A model generated the notes under the pieces. That model was not told the origin of the DNA. It made no database searches and was given only the letters and a program-made list of their open reading frames with translations. The position numbers and the translations under genes were made by a program. Shown in pieces: positions 33,706 through 42,710 of a stretch of 64,000 bases of DNA. Every line of letters begins with the position of its first letter. The first letter of the stretch is position 1. Origin of the DNA: Asaia bogorensis (GTDB taxonomy: Bacteria; Pseudomonadota; Alphaproteobacteria; CACIAM-22H2); the NCBI GenBank assembly GCA_945901855.1, contig CAMDLT010000012.1, forward strand, positions 1-64,000, given 5' to 3'.

Positions 33706-35685
33706 ATGATCGCTATTCGCGACCCGGCCCTCGATACGTTTCCAAAACTGCTTGCGCACAATGTGCGCGTGCGCGGCGACAGGCCCGCCATGCGCGAGAA
33801 AGATCTTGGCATCTGGCAAAGCTGGAACTGGGCGGAAGTTGCGTTTGAAATCCGACGCATTGCCGCGGGTTTTGCGGAGCTGGGCGTCGCGCGCGGCGAC
33901 AAGCTGGTGCTGGTGGGCGACAACCGGCCGCAGCTTTATTGGTCGATCTGCGCGGCGCAGATGCTGGGCGCCATTCCCGTCCCCGTCTACCAGGACGCGG
34001 TCGCGGACGAGATGGCCTATGTGATCGGCCATGCCGAAGCGAACGTCGCCGTGGCCGAGGACCAGGAGCAGGTCGACAAGCTGCTTGGCATTCGCGCCAA
34101 AACCGGCTTGCCCAAGATCGTCGTCTACAACGATCCGCGCGGCATGCGCAGCTATATCGACGATGGCCTGCTCGCGATGGCGGAACTGCAACGGCGCGGC
34201 GATGCGCGCATGGCGGCAGCACCCGGTTTTCTCGATTCCGAAATTGCAAAGGGCAAAGGCAGCGACCATTCGGTCATGCTCTATACGTCCGGCACCACGG
34301 GCCAGCCCAAGGGCGTGCTGCTGAGCTACGACAACGTCGTAAAGACGGCCGAGAACGCGATCGCGTTCGACCGGCTCGACGATTCCGACGACATCCTCGC
34401 CTATCTGCCGATGGCTTGGGTGGGCGACCATGTGTTTTCCTACGCGCAAGCCTATGTCGCGGGTTTCTGCGTAAGCTGCCCGGAATCGGGCGCCACCGTG
34501 ATGACGGATCTGCGCGAGATCGGGCCGAGCTTTTTCTTCGCGCCGCCGCGCATCTTCGAAAATATTCTGACGCAGGTCTCGATCCGCATGGACGATGCGG
34601 GCACGGTCAAGCGCTGGATGTACCGCTACTTCATGGCGCTCGCCAAGCGCGTGGGCATTCCGCTCATGGACAAAAAAGACGTATCGCTCGGCGACCGGCT
34701 GCTTTACGGGCTTGGCGAGATTTTGGTCTATGGCCCGCTCAAAAACACGCTGGGCTTGACCAAAATGCGCATCGGCTACACGGCCGGCGAAGCGATCGGC
34801 CCGGATATTTTCGATTTCTACCGCTCGCTCGGTCTCAACTTGAAGCAGCTTTACGGCATGACCGAGGCGAGCGTCTTCGTGTGCATGCAGCCCGACGGTC
34901 AGATCAAGGCCGACACGGTCGGCGTGCCGGCCCCTGGCGTCGAGATCAAGATCGCGGAAAACGGCGAGGTGCTGGTGAAATCGCCCGGCATTTTCCAGAG
35001 CTATTTCAAGAACGAACTTGCGACCGCATCGGCCAAAACGCCGGGCGGCTATTACCAGACGGGCGATGCGGGCTTTTTCGACAAAGACGGCCATCTCAAA
35101 ATCATCGACCGCGCCAAGGATGTCGGCAAACTGGCCGACGGCACGCTGTTCGCGCCCAAATACATCGAAAACAAGCTGAAGTTCTTCAGCTACATCAAAG
35201 AAGCCGTCGCGTTCGGGCACGGGCGGGCGCATGTCGCGTGCTTCGTCAATATCGATCTGGAAGCCGTCGGCAACTGGGCCGAGCGCAAGGGGCTGGCCTA
35301 CGCGTCGTACCAGGAACTCGCGGCCAAAGAAGAAGTGCTGGGCCTGGTGCGCGAATGCGTGGCCAGCGTCAATCGCGACCTTGCCGACGATCCCAGGCTT
35401 GCGGGCAGCCAGATCCGGCGCTTCCTCGTGCTGCACAAGGAACTCGACGCCGACGACGGGGAGCTGACGCGCACGCGCAAGGTACGGCGCAATTTCATCG
35501 CGGACCGCTACGCGCCGCTTGTCGACGGGCTCTATTCGGGCGCCGAGCGCGCGTTCATTTCCAGCGTGGTCGCGTTCGAAGACGGGCGCACCGGCAAGAT
35601 CGAAGCCGATCTTGCCATCCGCGAAGCGCCGCGCGTGGCGCCTGCCGCGACCCCGATGCTCGAAAAGGCCGGATCGCCCTCATGA
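33706..35685 (+). CDS. Long-chain fatty-acid--CoA ligase-like AMP-forming enzyme
   Basis: 659-residue ANL-superfamily acyl-CoA synthetase. The adenylation motif is LYTSGTTGQPKGV, with YGMTEAS and YQTGDAGFFDKDGHLKIIDR further on. Length and the insertion between the two domains fit the long-chain (FadD15/bubblegum) group. ATG at 33706 has no well-spaced ribosome binding site, so the start is moderately uncertain. The stop overlaps the LivG-like start (ATGA). This ligase plus Liv transporter arrangement recurs in Alphaproteobacteria and suggests activation of an imported carboxylic acid. Confidence 0.88.
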   Translation: MIAIRDPALDTFPKLLAHNVRVRGDRPAMREKDLGIWQSWNWAEVAFEIRRIAAGFAELGVARGDKLVLVGDNRPQLYWSICAAQMLGAIPVPVYQDAVADEMAYVIGHAEANVAVAEDQEQVDKLLGIRAKTGLPKIVVYNDPRGMRSYIDDGLLAMAELQRRGDARMAAAPGFLDSEIAKGKGSDHSVMLYTSGTTGQPKGVLLSYDNVVKTAENAIAFDRLDDSDDILAYLPMAWVGDHVFSYAQAYVAGFCVSCPESGATVMTDLREIGPSFFFAPPRIFENILTQVSIRMDDAGTVKRWMYRYFMALAKRVGIPLMDKKDVSLGDRLLYGLGEILVYGPLKNTLGLTKMRIGYTAGEAIGPDIFDFYRSLGLNLKQLYGMTEASVFVCMQPDGQIKADTVGVPAPGVEIKIAENGEVLVKSPGIFQSYFKNELATASAKTPGGYYQTGDAGFFDKDGHLKIIDRAKDVGKLADGTLFAPKYIENKLKFFSYIKEAVAFGHGRAHVACFVNIDLEAVGNWAERKGLAYASYQELAAKEEVLGLVRECVASVNRDLADDPRLAGSQIRRFLVLHKELDADDGELTRTRKVRRNFIADRYAPLVDGLYSGAERAFISSVVAFEDGRTGKIEADLAIREAPRVAPAATPMLEKAGSPS

Positions 35686-36482
35686 CCTCGACCCGTACAG
35701 CCCGCACGATCGGCGATACGCTGCTTGAGGTTGAAAATGTCAGCCTCGGTTTTGGCGGCGTCAAGGCGCTGACCGACGTTTCGTTCGACGTGCGCAAGGG
35801 CGAGATTCGCGCCATCATCGGCCCCAACGGCGCCGGGAAATCCTCGATGCTGAACTGCATCAACGGCTTCTACCATCCAAGCCAGGGCAGCATTTCCTAC
35901 AAGGGCGTCAAGCGCGGCGCGATGCGCCCCTATGAGGCGGCGCGCGGCGGCATCGCGCGCACCTTCCAGAACATCGCGCTGTTCAAGGGCATGTCGACGC
36001 TCGACAACATCATGACCGGGCGCCTGCTCAAGATGCGCAGCAACTTTTTCTGGCAATGCCTGCATTGGGGGCCGGCGCAGACCGAAGAGATCGCGCACCG
36101 CGAGACGGTCGAACGCGTGATCGACTTCCTCGAAATCCAGGCGATCCGCAAGATGCCGGTCGGCCGGTTGCCCTATGGCCTGCAAAAGCGCGTCGAGCTT
36201 GGCCGGGCGCTGGCGGCCGAGCCCGAGTTGCTGCTGCTCGACGAGCCGATGGCGGGCATGAATCTCGAGGAAAAAGAAGACATGTGCCGCTTCATCCTCG
36301 ACGTGAACGAGCAGTTTGGCACGACGATCGCCTTGATCGAGCACGATATGGGCGTGGTGATGGACATCTCCGACCGCGTGGTCGTGCTCGAATACGGCCG
36401 CAAGATCGCCGACGGCACGCCCGACCAGGTCAAAGCCAATCCCAAAGTCATCGAAGCCTATCTTGGCACCGGGCACGGATAG
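35682..36482 (+). CDS. Branched-chain amino acid-type ABC transporter ATPase (LivG-like)
   Basis: 266 residues. Walker A GPNGAGKSS, the LivG-type loop ARGGIARTFQNIALFKGMS, signature region RLPYGLQKRVELGRALA (an atypical LPYG in place of LSGG, as is common in LivG), Walker B LLLLDEP and switch EHDMGVVM. It is one of two ATPases of the Liv-type importer encoded through 41.5 kb and overlaps the ligase gene by four bases. Confidence 0.9.
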   Translation: MTSTRTARTIGDTLLEVENVSLGFGGVKALTDVSFDVRKGEIRAIIGPNGAGKSSMLNCINGFYHPSQGSISYKGVKRGAMRPYEAARGGIARTFQNIALFKGMSTLDNIMTGRLLKMRSNFFWQCLHWGPAQTEEIAHRETVERVIDFLEIQAIRKMPVGRLPYGLQKRVELGRALAAEPELLLLDEPMAGMNLEEKEDMCRFILDVNEQFGTTIALIEHDMGVVMDISDRVVVLEYGRKIADGTPDQVKANPKVIEAYLGTGHG

Positions 36483-36493
36483 AGGAACGGAAA

Positions 36494-37429
36494 ATGGATT
36501 TCATCGTCGATTTTCTGTTCGGCCCGCTGAAGGAGATCTGGGAATTCCCGATCTTTTTCGTCGAAGTCGTGATCGGCGGCCTGCTGACGGGCGTCATGTA
36601 CAGCCTGGTGGCGCTGGGATTCGTGCTGATCTTCAAGGCTTCGGGCGTGTTCAACTTCGCGCAAGGCGGCATGGTGCTGGCGGCGGCGCTCACGTTCGTC
36701 GGTTTCCAGGAACTGGGCGTGCCGCAGATCCTGGCGCTGGTCTTGACGCTCGGCGTCATGGTGGGCCTCGCCTTCGCGATCGAGCGCATCGTGCTGCGCC
36801 CGCTTGTCAACCAGGCGCCGATCAGCCTGTTTATGGCGACGATCGGCATCTCGTTTTTCATCGACGGTTTCTTCCAGATGATTTGGGGCGAAGACGTCAA
36901 GCGGCTGGATGTGGGCATTCCCAAGGAACCGATCGAAATCGGCGGCGTGCTGGTCAACACGTTCGATATCGTGGCGGCGCTTGTCGCTGGCACGCTGGTG
37001 GGGGTGCTGGCTTTTTTCTTCCAGTCGACGCGCATCGGGCGCGCCTTGCGTGCGGTTGCGGACGACCATCAGGCGGCCCAGTCGGTCGGCATTCCCTTGC
37101 AGACGATCTGGGTCATCGTGTGGTCGGTTGCGGGCATCGTGGCGCTGGTGGCGGGCATCATGTGGGGGTCCAAGCTGGGCGTGCAATTCTCGTTGGCGCT
37201 GATCGCGTTGAAGGCGCTGCCCGTGCTGATTTTGGGCGGCTTCACCTCGATTCCGGGCGCGATCATCGGCGGCCTTATCATCGGGGTCGGCGAGAAAGTT
37301 GCCGAAGTGTTTTGGGCCGCCAAAATCGGCGGCGGCATCGAAGATTGGTTCGCCTATATTTTGGCGCTGTTCTTCTTGATGTTCCGGCCGCAGGGCCTGT
37401 TCGGCGAACGCATCATCGAAAGGGTATAG
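36494..37429 (+). CDS. Liv-type ABC transporter permease (LivH-like)
   Basis: 311 residues with about eight hydrophobic segments. LTGVMYSLVALGFVLIFKAS, GVFNFAQGGMV and the cytoplasmic loop GRALRAVADDHQAAQSVGI are hallmarks of LivH permeases. It follows LivG by 11 bases and precedes LivM by three. It forms the membrane pore with the LivM-like protein. The substrate is probably a carboxylate rather than an amino acid, given the adjacent acyl-CoA ligase; this is inference. Confidence 0.92.
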   Translation: MDFIVDFLFGPLKEIWEFPIFFVEVVIGGLLTGVMYSLVALGFVLIFKASGVFNFAQGGMVLAAALTFVGFQELGVPQILALVLTLGVMVGLAFAIERIVLRPLVNQAPISLFMATIGISFFIDGFFQMIWGEDVKRLDVGIPKEPIEIGGVLVNTFDIVAALVAGTLVGVLAFFFQSTRIGRALRAVADDHQAAQSVGIPLQTIWVIVWSVAGIVALVAGIMWGSKLGVQFSLALIALKALPVLILGGFTSIPGAIIGGLIIGVGEKVAEVFWAAKIGGGIEDWFAYILALFFLMFRPQGLFGERIIERV

Positions 37430-37432
37430 ACT

Positions 37433-38509
37433 GTGCTTTATCGCGAGTCGGGCCAATTCAAGACGAGCTATGCGGCCGACCAGGGCATCTTTCCGATCCT
37501 GCAGGACCGCATTGCCATGGCGCTGCTGTTGGGCGTGGTGTTCGTGGCCGTGCCGATGCTGGCGAACGACTATTTCCTGTCGACCATTTTTATTCCCTTC
37601 CTCGTGTTTTCGGTCGCGGCGATCGGGCTCAATATCCTCACCGGCTATTGCGGCCAGCTCAGTTTGGGGACGGGCGGGTTCATGGCGTGCGGCGCGTTTG
37701 CCGCCTACAAGCTGGCGACCGCGTTTCCCGACCTCAACATCGTGTTCGTCTTTCTGCTGGCGGGCGGCATTACGGCGGCCGTCGGCTCGCTGTTCGGGCT
37801 GCCGTCCTTGCGCATCAAGGGGTTCTACCTTGCGGTCGCAACGCTCGCCTCGCAGTTCTTTTTGATCTGGCTGTTCACCAAAGTGCCGTGGTTCGTGAAC
37901 TATTCGCCCTCGGGCGTCATTTCGGCGCCGCCGCGCGAAGTGTTCGGTTTCTACGTCACGGGCATCCAGGCGACCGCCGAAGCCAAATATATTTTCTGCC
38001 TGGGTTTTGTCGCGCTGCTGGCGCTGGTCGCCAAAAATCTCGTGCGCGGCCGCGTCGGGCGCGCCTGGATGGCGATCCGCGACATGGATATCGCGGCCGA
38101 AATCATCGGCATCCGGCCTTTGCATACCAAGCTGCTCGCGTTTGCTGTATCGTCCTTCTATTGCGGGGTTGCGGGCGCGCTGTGGGCGTTCATCTATACG
38201 AGCTCGGTCGAAGCCTTGGCCTTCGACATCAATCGTTCGTTCCAGATTCTGTTCATGATCATCATCGGCGGGTTGGGGTCGATCCTGGGCTCGTTCCTGG
38301 GCGCCGCCTTTATCGTGCTGCTGCCGATTTTTTTGAGCGCGGTGCCCCAGACGCTGGGCGTGCCCGTCACGACCTCGACGCTTGCGCACATGGAATTCAT
38401 GATTTTTGGCGGCCTGATCGTGTTCTTTTTGATCGTCGAGCCGCACGGGTTGGCGCGGCTGTGGCAGCTGGCCAAGGAAAAACTGCGCCTGTGGCCATTC
38501 CCGCATTGA
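37433..38509 (+). CDS. Liv-type ABC transporter permease (LivM-like)
   Basis: 358 residues from GTG at 37433. An N-terminal cytoplasmic stretch is followed by about ten transmembrane segments. AIGLNILTGYCGQLSLGTGG, LRIKGFYLAVATLA and GRAWMAIRDMDIAAEIIGI are typical LivM blocks. It is three bases after LivH. The next 97 bases to the cytochrome gene show no terminator I could identify. Confidence 0.92.
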   Translation: MLYRESGQFKTSYAADQGIFPILQDRIAMALLLGVVFVAVPMLANDYFLSTIFIPFLVFSVAAIGLNILTGYCGQLSLGTGGFMACGAFAAYKLATAFPDLNIVFVFLLAGGITAAVGSLFGLPSLRIKGFYLAVATLASQFFLIWLFTKVPWFVNYSPSGVISAPPREVFGFYVTGIQATAEAKYIFCLGFVALLALVAKNLVRGRVGRAWMAIRDMDIAAEIIGIRPLHTKLLAFAVSSFYCGVAGALWAFIYTSSVEALAFDINRSFQILFMIIIGGLGSILGSFLGAAFIVLLPIFLSAVPQTLGVPVTTSTLAHMEFMIFGGLIVFFLIVEPHGLARLWQLAKEKLRLWPFPH

Positions 38510-38606
38510 GGCGGTACGCGGCGCCGCCCGCGGGGATGCCTTGAATTGGCTGCGATCGCGGCTTAGACTCCATTTTGTTCGAGTTCAATTTTGTGCGGAG
38601 CGTTTT

Positions 38607-38990
38607 ATGGCCCTCAAACACACAGCAACGATTCTAGCGGCTCTTGGATTTCTGGCGCTGGCCCCGGCGGCGGCAAACGCATCCGACGCGGCGGCGGGCG
38701 AAGGCGTATTCAAGCGCGTCTGCGCCACCTGCCACAACCCGACCGTCGAAGGCCCGCGCAAGCTGGGCCCCACCTTGCACGGCGTGGTCGGGCGCAAATC
38801 GGGATCGGTCGAAGGCTTCCGCTATTCCAAAGCCAACAGCGAAGCCAACATCGTGTGGACCGCGGATAAGCTCGATCCCTATCTCAAGAACCCGCGCGAA
38901 GTGGTGCCCGGCACGACGATGGCCTATGCGGGGCTTCGCAACGATGTCGAGCGCGCGAATCTGATTGCCTATCTTGCCACGCTGAAATAG
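38607..38990 (+). CDS. Class I c-type cytochrome (c2/c550-like)
   Basis: 127 residues. A signal peptide ends around ANASDAA. Haem-binding CATCH is near residue 38, and the distal Met ligand is in TTMAYAGL near 104. KLGPTLHGVVGRKSG and LDPYLKNPREVVPG match small soluble cytochromes c such as c2/c550 in the periplasm. The insertion of this gene between the Liv permease genes and the Liv binding-protein gene is unusual. Whether they share a transcript is unknown. ATG at 38607 is preferred over a frame-open start at 38541. Confidence 0.88.
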   Translation: MALKHTATILAALGFLALAPAAANASDAAAGEGVFKRVCATCHNPTVEGPRKLGPTLHGVVGRKSGSVEGFRYSKANSEANIVWTADKLDPYLKNPREVVPGTTMAYAGLRNDVERANLIAYLATLK

Positions 38991-39005
38991 CGCTCGAAAC
39001 CAAGC

Positions 39006-39038
39006 TTCGCCGGGCGGGCGATGCGCCCGTCCGGCGAA
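39006..39038 (+). terminator. Long GC-rich hairpin after the cytochrome gene
   Basis: A 15-base stem (39006-39020 with 39024-39038, one G-U pair) closes on a three-base ATG loop. There is no T-run after it, so it may be a terminator without a U-tract, an mRNA 3' end stabiliser or a boundary before the LivK-like gene. The remaining bases to 39231 hold nothing else recognised. Confidence 0.45.
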
Positions 39039-39231
39039 AGCGTGTTCAAGCGCGGTTTCAATTTTAGCGATTCCCATATCGCGCCGCGCATGTCCCGGCG
39101 GTGCGCGGCGTGTTTGACGCAAAACCGTTTGGCATCGATGCGCCGACAGGCGTAAGATCGCTTGCTAAGGCCGGTCAACGGTCTGCCGAAAATCGGCAAC
39201 ACAACGGTTGTTTGAACAGGGAGATCGCCCC

Positions 39232-40563
39232 ATGAATTTCGCCCGTTTCGGGTCTGCGTTTGCGCTTGCCGCGTTTGTTGCGGCACCACTTGTCTTGCCG
39301 GCCCCCGTTTTGGCGCAAGCCAACGAACAGTTCATTCCGTCGCTGTCGTACCGCACGGGGCCGTTCGGTCCCAACGGCACGCCCTTTGCCGACGGCTTCC
39401 TCGACTATTTCAAGATGATCAACGCGCGCGACGGCGGCATCAACGGGGTGCGCATCACCTACGAAGAATGCGAAACCGCCTACAACACCGATCGCGGCGT
39501 GGAATGCTACGAGCGTTTGAAGGCGAAGGGCCCGACCGGCGCCACGGCCATCGTGCCGCTGTCGACCGGCATCACCTACGCGCTGATCGAGCGCACGGCG
39601 CAAGACAAGATCCCGATGCTGACGTCCGGCTACGGCCGCTCGGACGGATCGGACGGGCGCGTCTTCCCATGGATGTTCACGTTGCCTGCAACCTACCATT
39701 CGCAGATGGACGCGATCGTCCAGTTCGTGAAAAGCCAGGAGAAGGGCAGCCTCAAGGGCAAGAAGATTTCGTTCATCTACCACGACAGCGCCTTCGGCAA
39801 GGAACCGCTGCCGGTCATCCAGCGCCTCGCCAAAGAAGAAGGCTTCGAGCTTTCGGAATTCCCGGTGCCGAATCCGGGCGTCGAGCAGAAGGCGATCTGG
39901 CTGCGCATCGGCCGCCAGATCCGCCCGAACTACGTGATCATGTGGGGCTGGGGCGTCATGAACCCGACCGCGATCCAAGAAGCGGCGGCCGTGGGCTTCC
40001 CGCGCGACAAGTTCATCGGCGTTTGGTGGGCCGGCTCCGAGCAGGACGTAACCCCGCCCGGCGACGCGGCCAAGGGCTATATGGCGGCGGCCTTCCACGG
40101 CACGGGCAAGGACTACAAGTTCATGCGCGACATCGAAAACACCGTGCTGAAGCCGGGCCAAGGAACCGGCGAAGCGCGCCATGTCGGCACGGTGCTCTAC
40201 AATCGCGGCGCCGTGAATGCCGCGATGGTGGTCGAAGCCGTGCGCACCGCGCAGGAGCGCTACGGCAACAAACCGATGACCGGCGAACAGGTTCGCTGGG
40301 GTTTCGAAAACCTGAACCTGTCGGTGCCGCGACTGGCCGCGATGGGCTTCGAAGGCTTCATGCCGCCGCTGCGCACCTCGTGCGCCGACCATGAAGGCGG
40401 CGGCGTCGTGCGCATCCAGCAATGGGACGGCAAGGCGTGGAAGTGGGTGTCCGATTGGATCGAACCCAACCGCACCGCCTTGCGCCAGGGCTACGAAGCG
40501 TCGGCGATGCAGTACGCGCGCGAGAAGAACATCACGCCGCGCGATTGCTCTAACCAATCCTAA
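39232..40563 (+). CDS. Liv-type ABC transporter substrate-binding protein
   Basis: 443-residue periplasmic binding protein of the LivK/AmiC type. The signal peptide is residues 1-29, ending PAPVLAQ. The mature start FIPSLSYRTGPFGPNGTPFADG is followed by GGINGVRITYEECETAYNTD. The sequence belongs to the larger (about 440-residue) subgroup often linked to aromatic or hydrophobic carboxylates rather than leucine. It precedes the second ATPase and is followed by a strong terminator, allowing excess binding protein to be made. Confidence 0.9.
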   Translation: MNFARFGSAFALAAFVAAPLVLPAPVLAQANEQFIPSLSYRTGPFGPNGTPFADGFLDYFKMINARDGGINGVRITYEECETAYNTDRGVECYERLKAKGPTGATAIVPLSTGITYALIERTAQDKIPMLTSGYGRSDGSDGRVFPWMFTLPATYHSQMDAIVQFVKSQEKGSLKGKKISFIYHDSAFGKEPLPVIQRLAKEEGFELSEFPVPNPGVEQKAIWLRIGRQIRPNYVIMWGWGVMNPTAIQEAAAVGFPRDKFIGVWWAGSEQDVTPPGDAAKGYMAAAFHGTGKDYKFMRDIENTVLKPGQGTGEARHVGTVLYNRGAVNAAMVVEAVRTAQERYGNKPMTGEQVRWGFENLNLSVPRLAAMGFEGFMPPLRTSCADHEGGGVVRIQQWDGKAWKWVSDWIEPNRTALRQGYEASAMQYAREKNITPRDCSNQS

Positions 40564-40595
40564 GGGCCCGCCAAGTGGCCTAAGGCTTGACTGGG

Positions 40596-40625
40596 GGGCG
40601 GGCCGGCAACGGTCCGCCCTTTTTT
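40596..40625 (+). terminator. Rho-independent terminator after the binding-protein gene
   Basis: GGGCGGGCC (40596-40604) pairs with GGTCCGCCC (40611-40619) around GGCAAC, with one G-U pair, followed by six T. It should end or attenuate transcription between the binding-protein gene and the LivF-like gene. Confidence 0.88.
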
Positions 40626-40657
40626 CGTTTGCAGGACAGAAGCGCAGGACAGACGTC

Positions 40658-41509
40658 ATGACAGCCGACGCCGCTTTGCTCGAACAAAAACTTCAAGCCG
40701 CGCCCGCCAAGCCGTTGCTGGCCGTGCGCAACATCGAGGTGATCTACGACCACGTCATTCTGGTGCTGAAGGGCGTCAGCCTCGAAGTGCCCAAGGGCGG
40801 CATCGTGGCGCTGCTGGGCGCCAACGGGGCGGGCAAATCGACGACGATCAAATCGATTTCGAATTTGCTGCGCGCCGAGCGCGGCGACGTGACCAAGGGC
40901 TCGATCGAATACAAGGGCGCGCGCATCGACGGGCTGACGCCAAACGAACTCGTGCGGCGCGGCGTGATCCAGGTGATGGAAGGCCGCCATTGTTTCGGGC
41001 ATCTGACGGTCGAAGAAAATCTGCTGACCGGCGCCTATACGCGCCGCGACGGCCGGGCCGCGATCGCCGCCGACATGGAAATGGTCTACGGCTATTTTCC
41101 GCGACTGAAGGAACGGCGCAAAAGCCAGGCGGGCTACACGTCGGGCGGCGAGCAGCAGATGGTGGCGATGGGCCGCGCGATGATGTCGAAGCCCGAGACC
41201 ATCCTGCTCGACGAACCCTCCATGGGCCTCGCTCCGCAATTGGTCGAGGAGATTTTCGAGATCGTCGTAAAGCTCAACAAAGAGCAGAACGTCTCGTTCC
41301 TATTGGCCGAGCAGAACACGTCGATCGCACTGCGCCATGCGCATTACGGCTACATTCTGGAGAATGGCCGCGTGGTGCTGGACGGCACGGCGGAGGCGTT
41401 GCGCGGCAACGAGGACGTCAAGGAATTCTATTTGGGCGTGTCGGGTGCCGGCCGCAAATCCTTCCGCGACGTCAAACACTACAAACGCCGCAAACGCTGG
41501 CTGGCGTAG
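40658..41509 (+). CDS. Branched-chain amino acid-type ABC transporter ATPase (LivF-like)
   Basis: 283 residues. After a 22-residue leader come Walker A GANGAGKST, VIQVMEGRHCFGHLTVEENL (LivF-type), signature TSGGEQQMV, Walker B ILLDEPSMGLAP and the switch LAEQNTSIAL. A basic tail (FRDVKHYKRRKRW) is unusual for LivF but seen in this subgroup. It is the second ATPase of the importer, separated from its partners by a terminator, so it may rely on readthrough or its own promoter. Its 3' end overlaps the convergent TPR gene by 31 bases. Confidence 0.9.
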   Translation: MTADAALLEQKLQAAPAKPLLAVRNIEVIYDHVILVLKGVSLEVPKGGIVALLGANGAGKSTTIKSISNLLRAERGDVTKGSIEYKGARIDGLTPNELVRRGVIQVMEGRHCFGHLTVEENLLTGAYTRRDGRAAIAADMEMVYGYFPRLKERRKSQAGYTSGGEQQMVAMGRAMMSKPETILLDEPSMGLAPQLVEEIFEIVVKLNKEQNVSFLLAEQNTSIALRHAHYGYILENGRVVLDGTAEALRGNEDVKEFYLGVSGAGRKSFRDVKHYKRRKRWLA

Positions 41510-42708
41510 CTGCGCCCGGCGTGGCGGTGCGCTGCCGCCAGCATTTCCTCGAACAGATCGCGCTGGGCAAGGCTGCCGCCGAAACGTTCGTGTTCGGGCA
41601 TTACAGCGCCCAAAGCGTCGATTGCGCCGGGCCAATCTTGTTTGGTGTAAGCCAAAAAACCCTTGGCTGCGCGTGCGACCATCGGTTGGGCGGGGCCGCG
41701 TGTGCCCGTCGCGCGCGCTTCTAGCTCGTCTTCGTCGCCAACCATCGCGGCTGCAAGGGCAATATGCACGTCGCCAAACGCGAGGCCCGCGCGCGGGAAC
41801 TCGCGCTTGCCGTAGGCAAGAATTTGCGCCCACGTGCCCGCAGGCAGCGTTGCGCCCATCACTTGGGCGCGCATCGCAAATGCCGCCGCGTCGGTAACGA
41901 CATTGAGGGCCGGGCCCCAAATCGCATCGGGCGCAACGCTCGCATCGTAGATCGCAAAGGCATCCGTCACCGCACCTGCTTTCAGCGCCCACAGCGCCAG
42001 ATGCCATTGGTTGTGGCAATGCAGCATGCCCGCGCGCGGATAGGTCGCCATGAACGCGGCGAGCGCTTGGCGCCCGGCGGCGACTTCGCCGTCTTCGTAA
42101 TCGGCATGGGCCCGAATATGGACGGCGTGCGCGTCGTTGGGCTCGATCGCCAAGGCGCGTTCGACCAGAGCGCGCCCGCTCGCAACCGCACCGGTTTCGA
42201 TCTGCGCAAAGGCCTGCATGGCGAGGAACCACCAATCCGCGCCGTAATGCGGCGCCAGCCCGTCGAGCAAAACGCGCAATCTGGCGGCCCGGTCGTTCTC
42301 GCCGCTGAACCCGTAAAGCCCAAAGACGCCAACGCACGGGCTGAGTGCCATCGCGTCGCGCGGATAAAGTTCAAGATGCGCGCCGATCGCCGAAATCGCC
42401 GCCGCACCTTGCCCGTCGAGCACCAAGCCCATCGCCGCGACATGGCTTGCCTCGCGCCCGGAAAGCCGCACGGCAAGTTCGCGCGCTTTAGCGATGGCGG
42501 CTTTGGCGGGTGCGCGATTGCCGAACATCTGGTGCGCGCGCGCGAGTGCCGCATGCCCGAGCGCGAAATCCGGATCGATCGCGATCGCCTCGGCCAGCGC
42601 CTCCAGCACGCCCGTGCGTGCGGCGAACAGCGCGTCGATGCCGACGATATAGCGCGCCGCTGCCGCCGCGCTCGTGGCAAGCGAATTTCCGTAGCGGTCG
42701 GTCGGCAT
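41479..42708 (-). CDS. TTC38-like tetratricopeptide repeat protein
   Basis: 409 residues of helical repeats. ALAEAIAIDPDFALGHAALA, ALVERALAIEPNDAHAVHI and the characteristic HCHNQWHLALWALKAGAV block match the TTC38 family, whose function is unknown in bacteria. No signal peptide. ATG at 42708 gives the family length. Stop and start positions place it immediately downstream of nudC on the same strand, two bases apart, so they are probably co-transcribed. Confidence 0.82.
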   Translation of the reverse strand: MPTDRYGNSLATSAAAAARYIVGIDALFAARTGVLEALAEAIAIDPDFALGHAALARAHQMFGNRAPAKAAIAKARELAVRLSGREASHVAAMGLVLDGQGAAAISAIGAHLELYPRDAMALSPCVGVFGLYGFSGENDRAARLRVLLDGLAPHYGADWWFLAMQAFAQIETGAVASGRALVERALAIEPNDAHAVHIRAHADYEDGEVAAGRQALAAFMATYPRAGMLHCHNQWHLALWALKAGAVTDAFAIYDASVAPDAIWGPALNVVTDAAAFAMRAQVMGATLPAGTWAQILAYGKREFPRAGLAFGDVHIALAAAMVGDEDELEARATGTRGPAQPMVARAAKGFLAYTKQDWPGAIDALGAVMPEHERFGGSLAQRDLFEEMLAAAHRHAGRSYASQRLRRL

Positions 42709-42710
42709 GT

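Noticed and set aside
36458-38506. A 682-codon open minus-strand frame opposite the LivH/LivM-like genes
   Set aside because: It is rich in Arg, His, Asp and Gln, as expected for the complement of membrane-protein codons, and has no family features.
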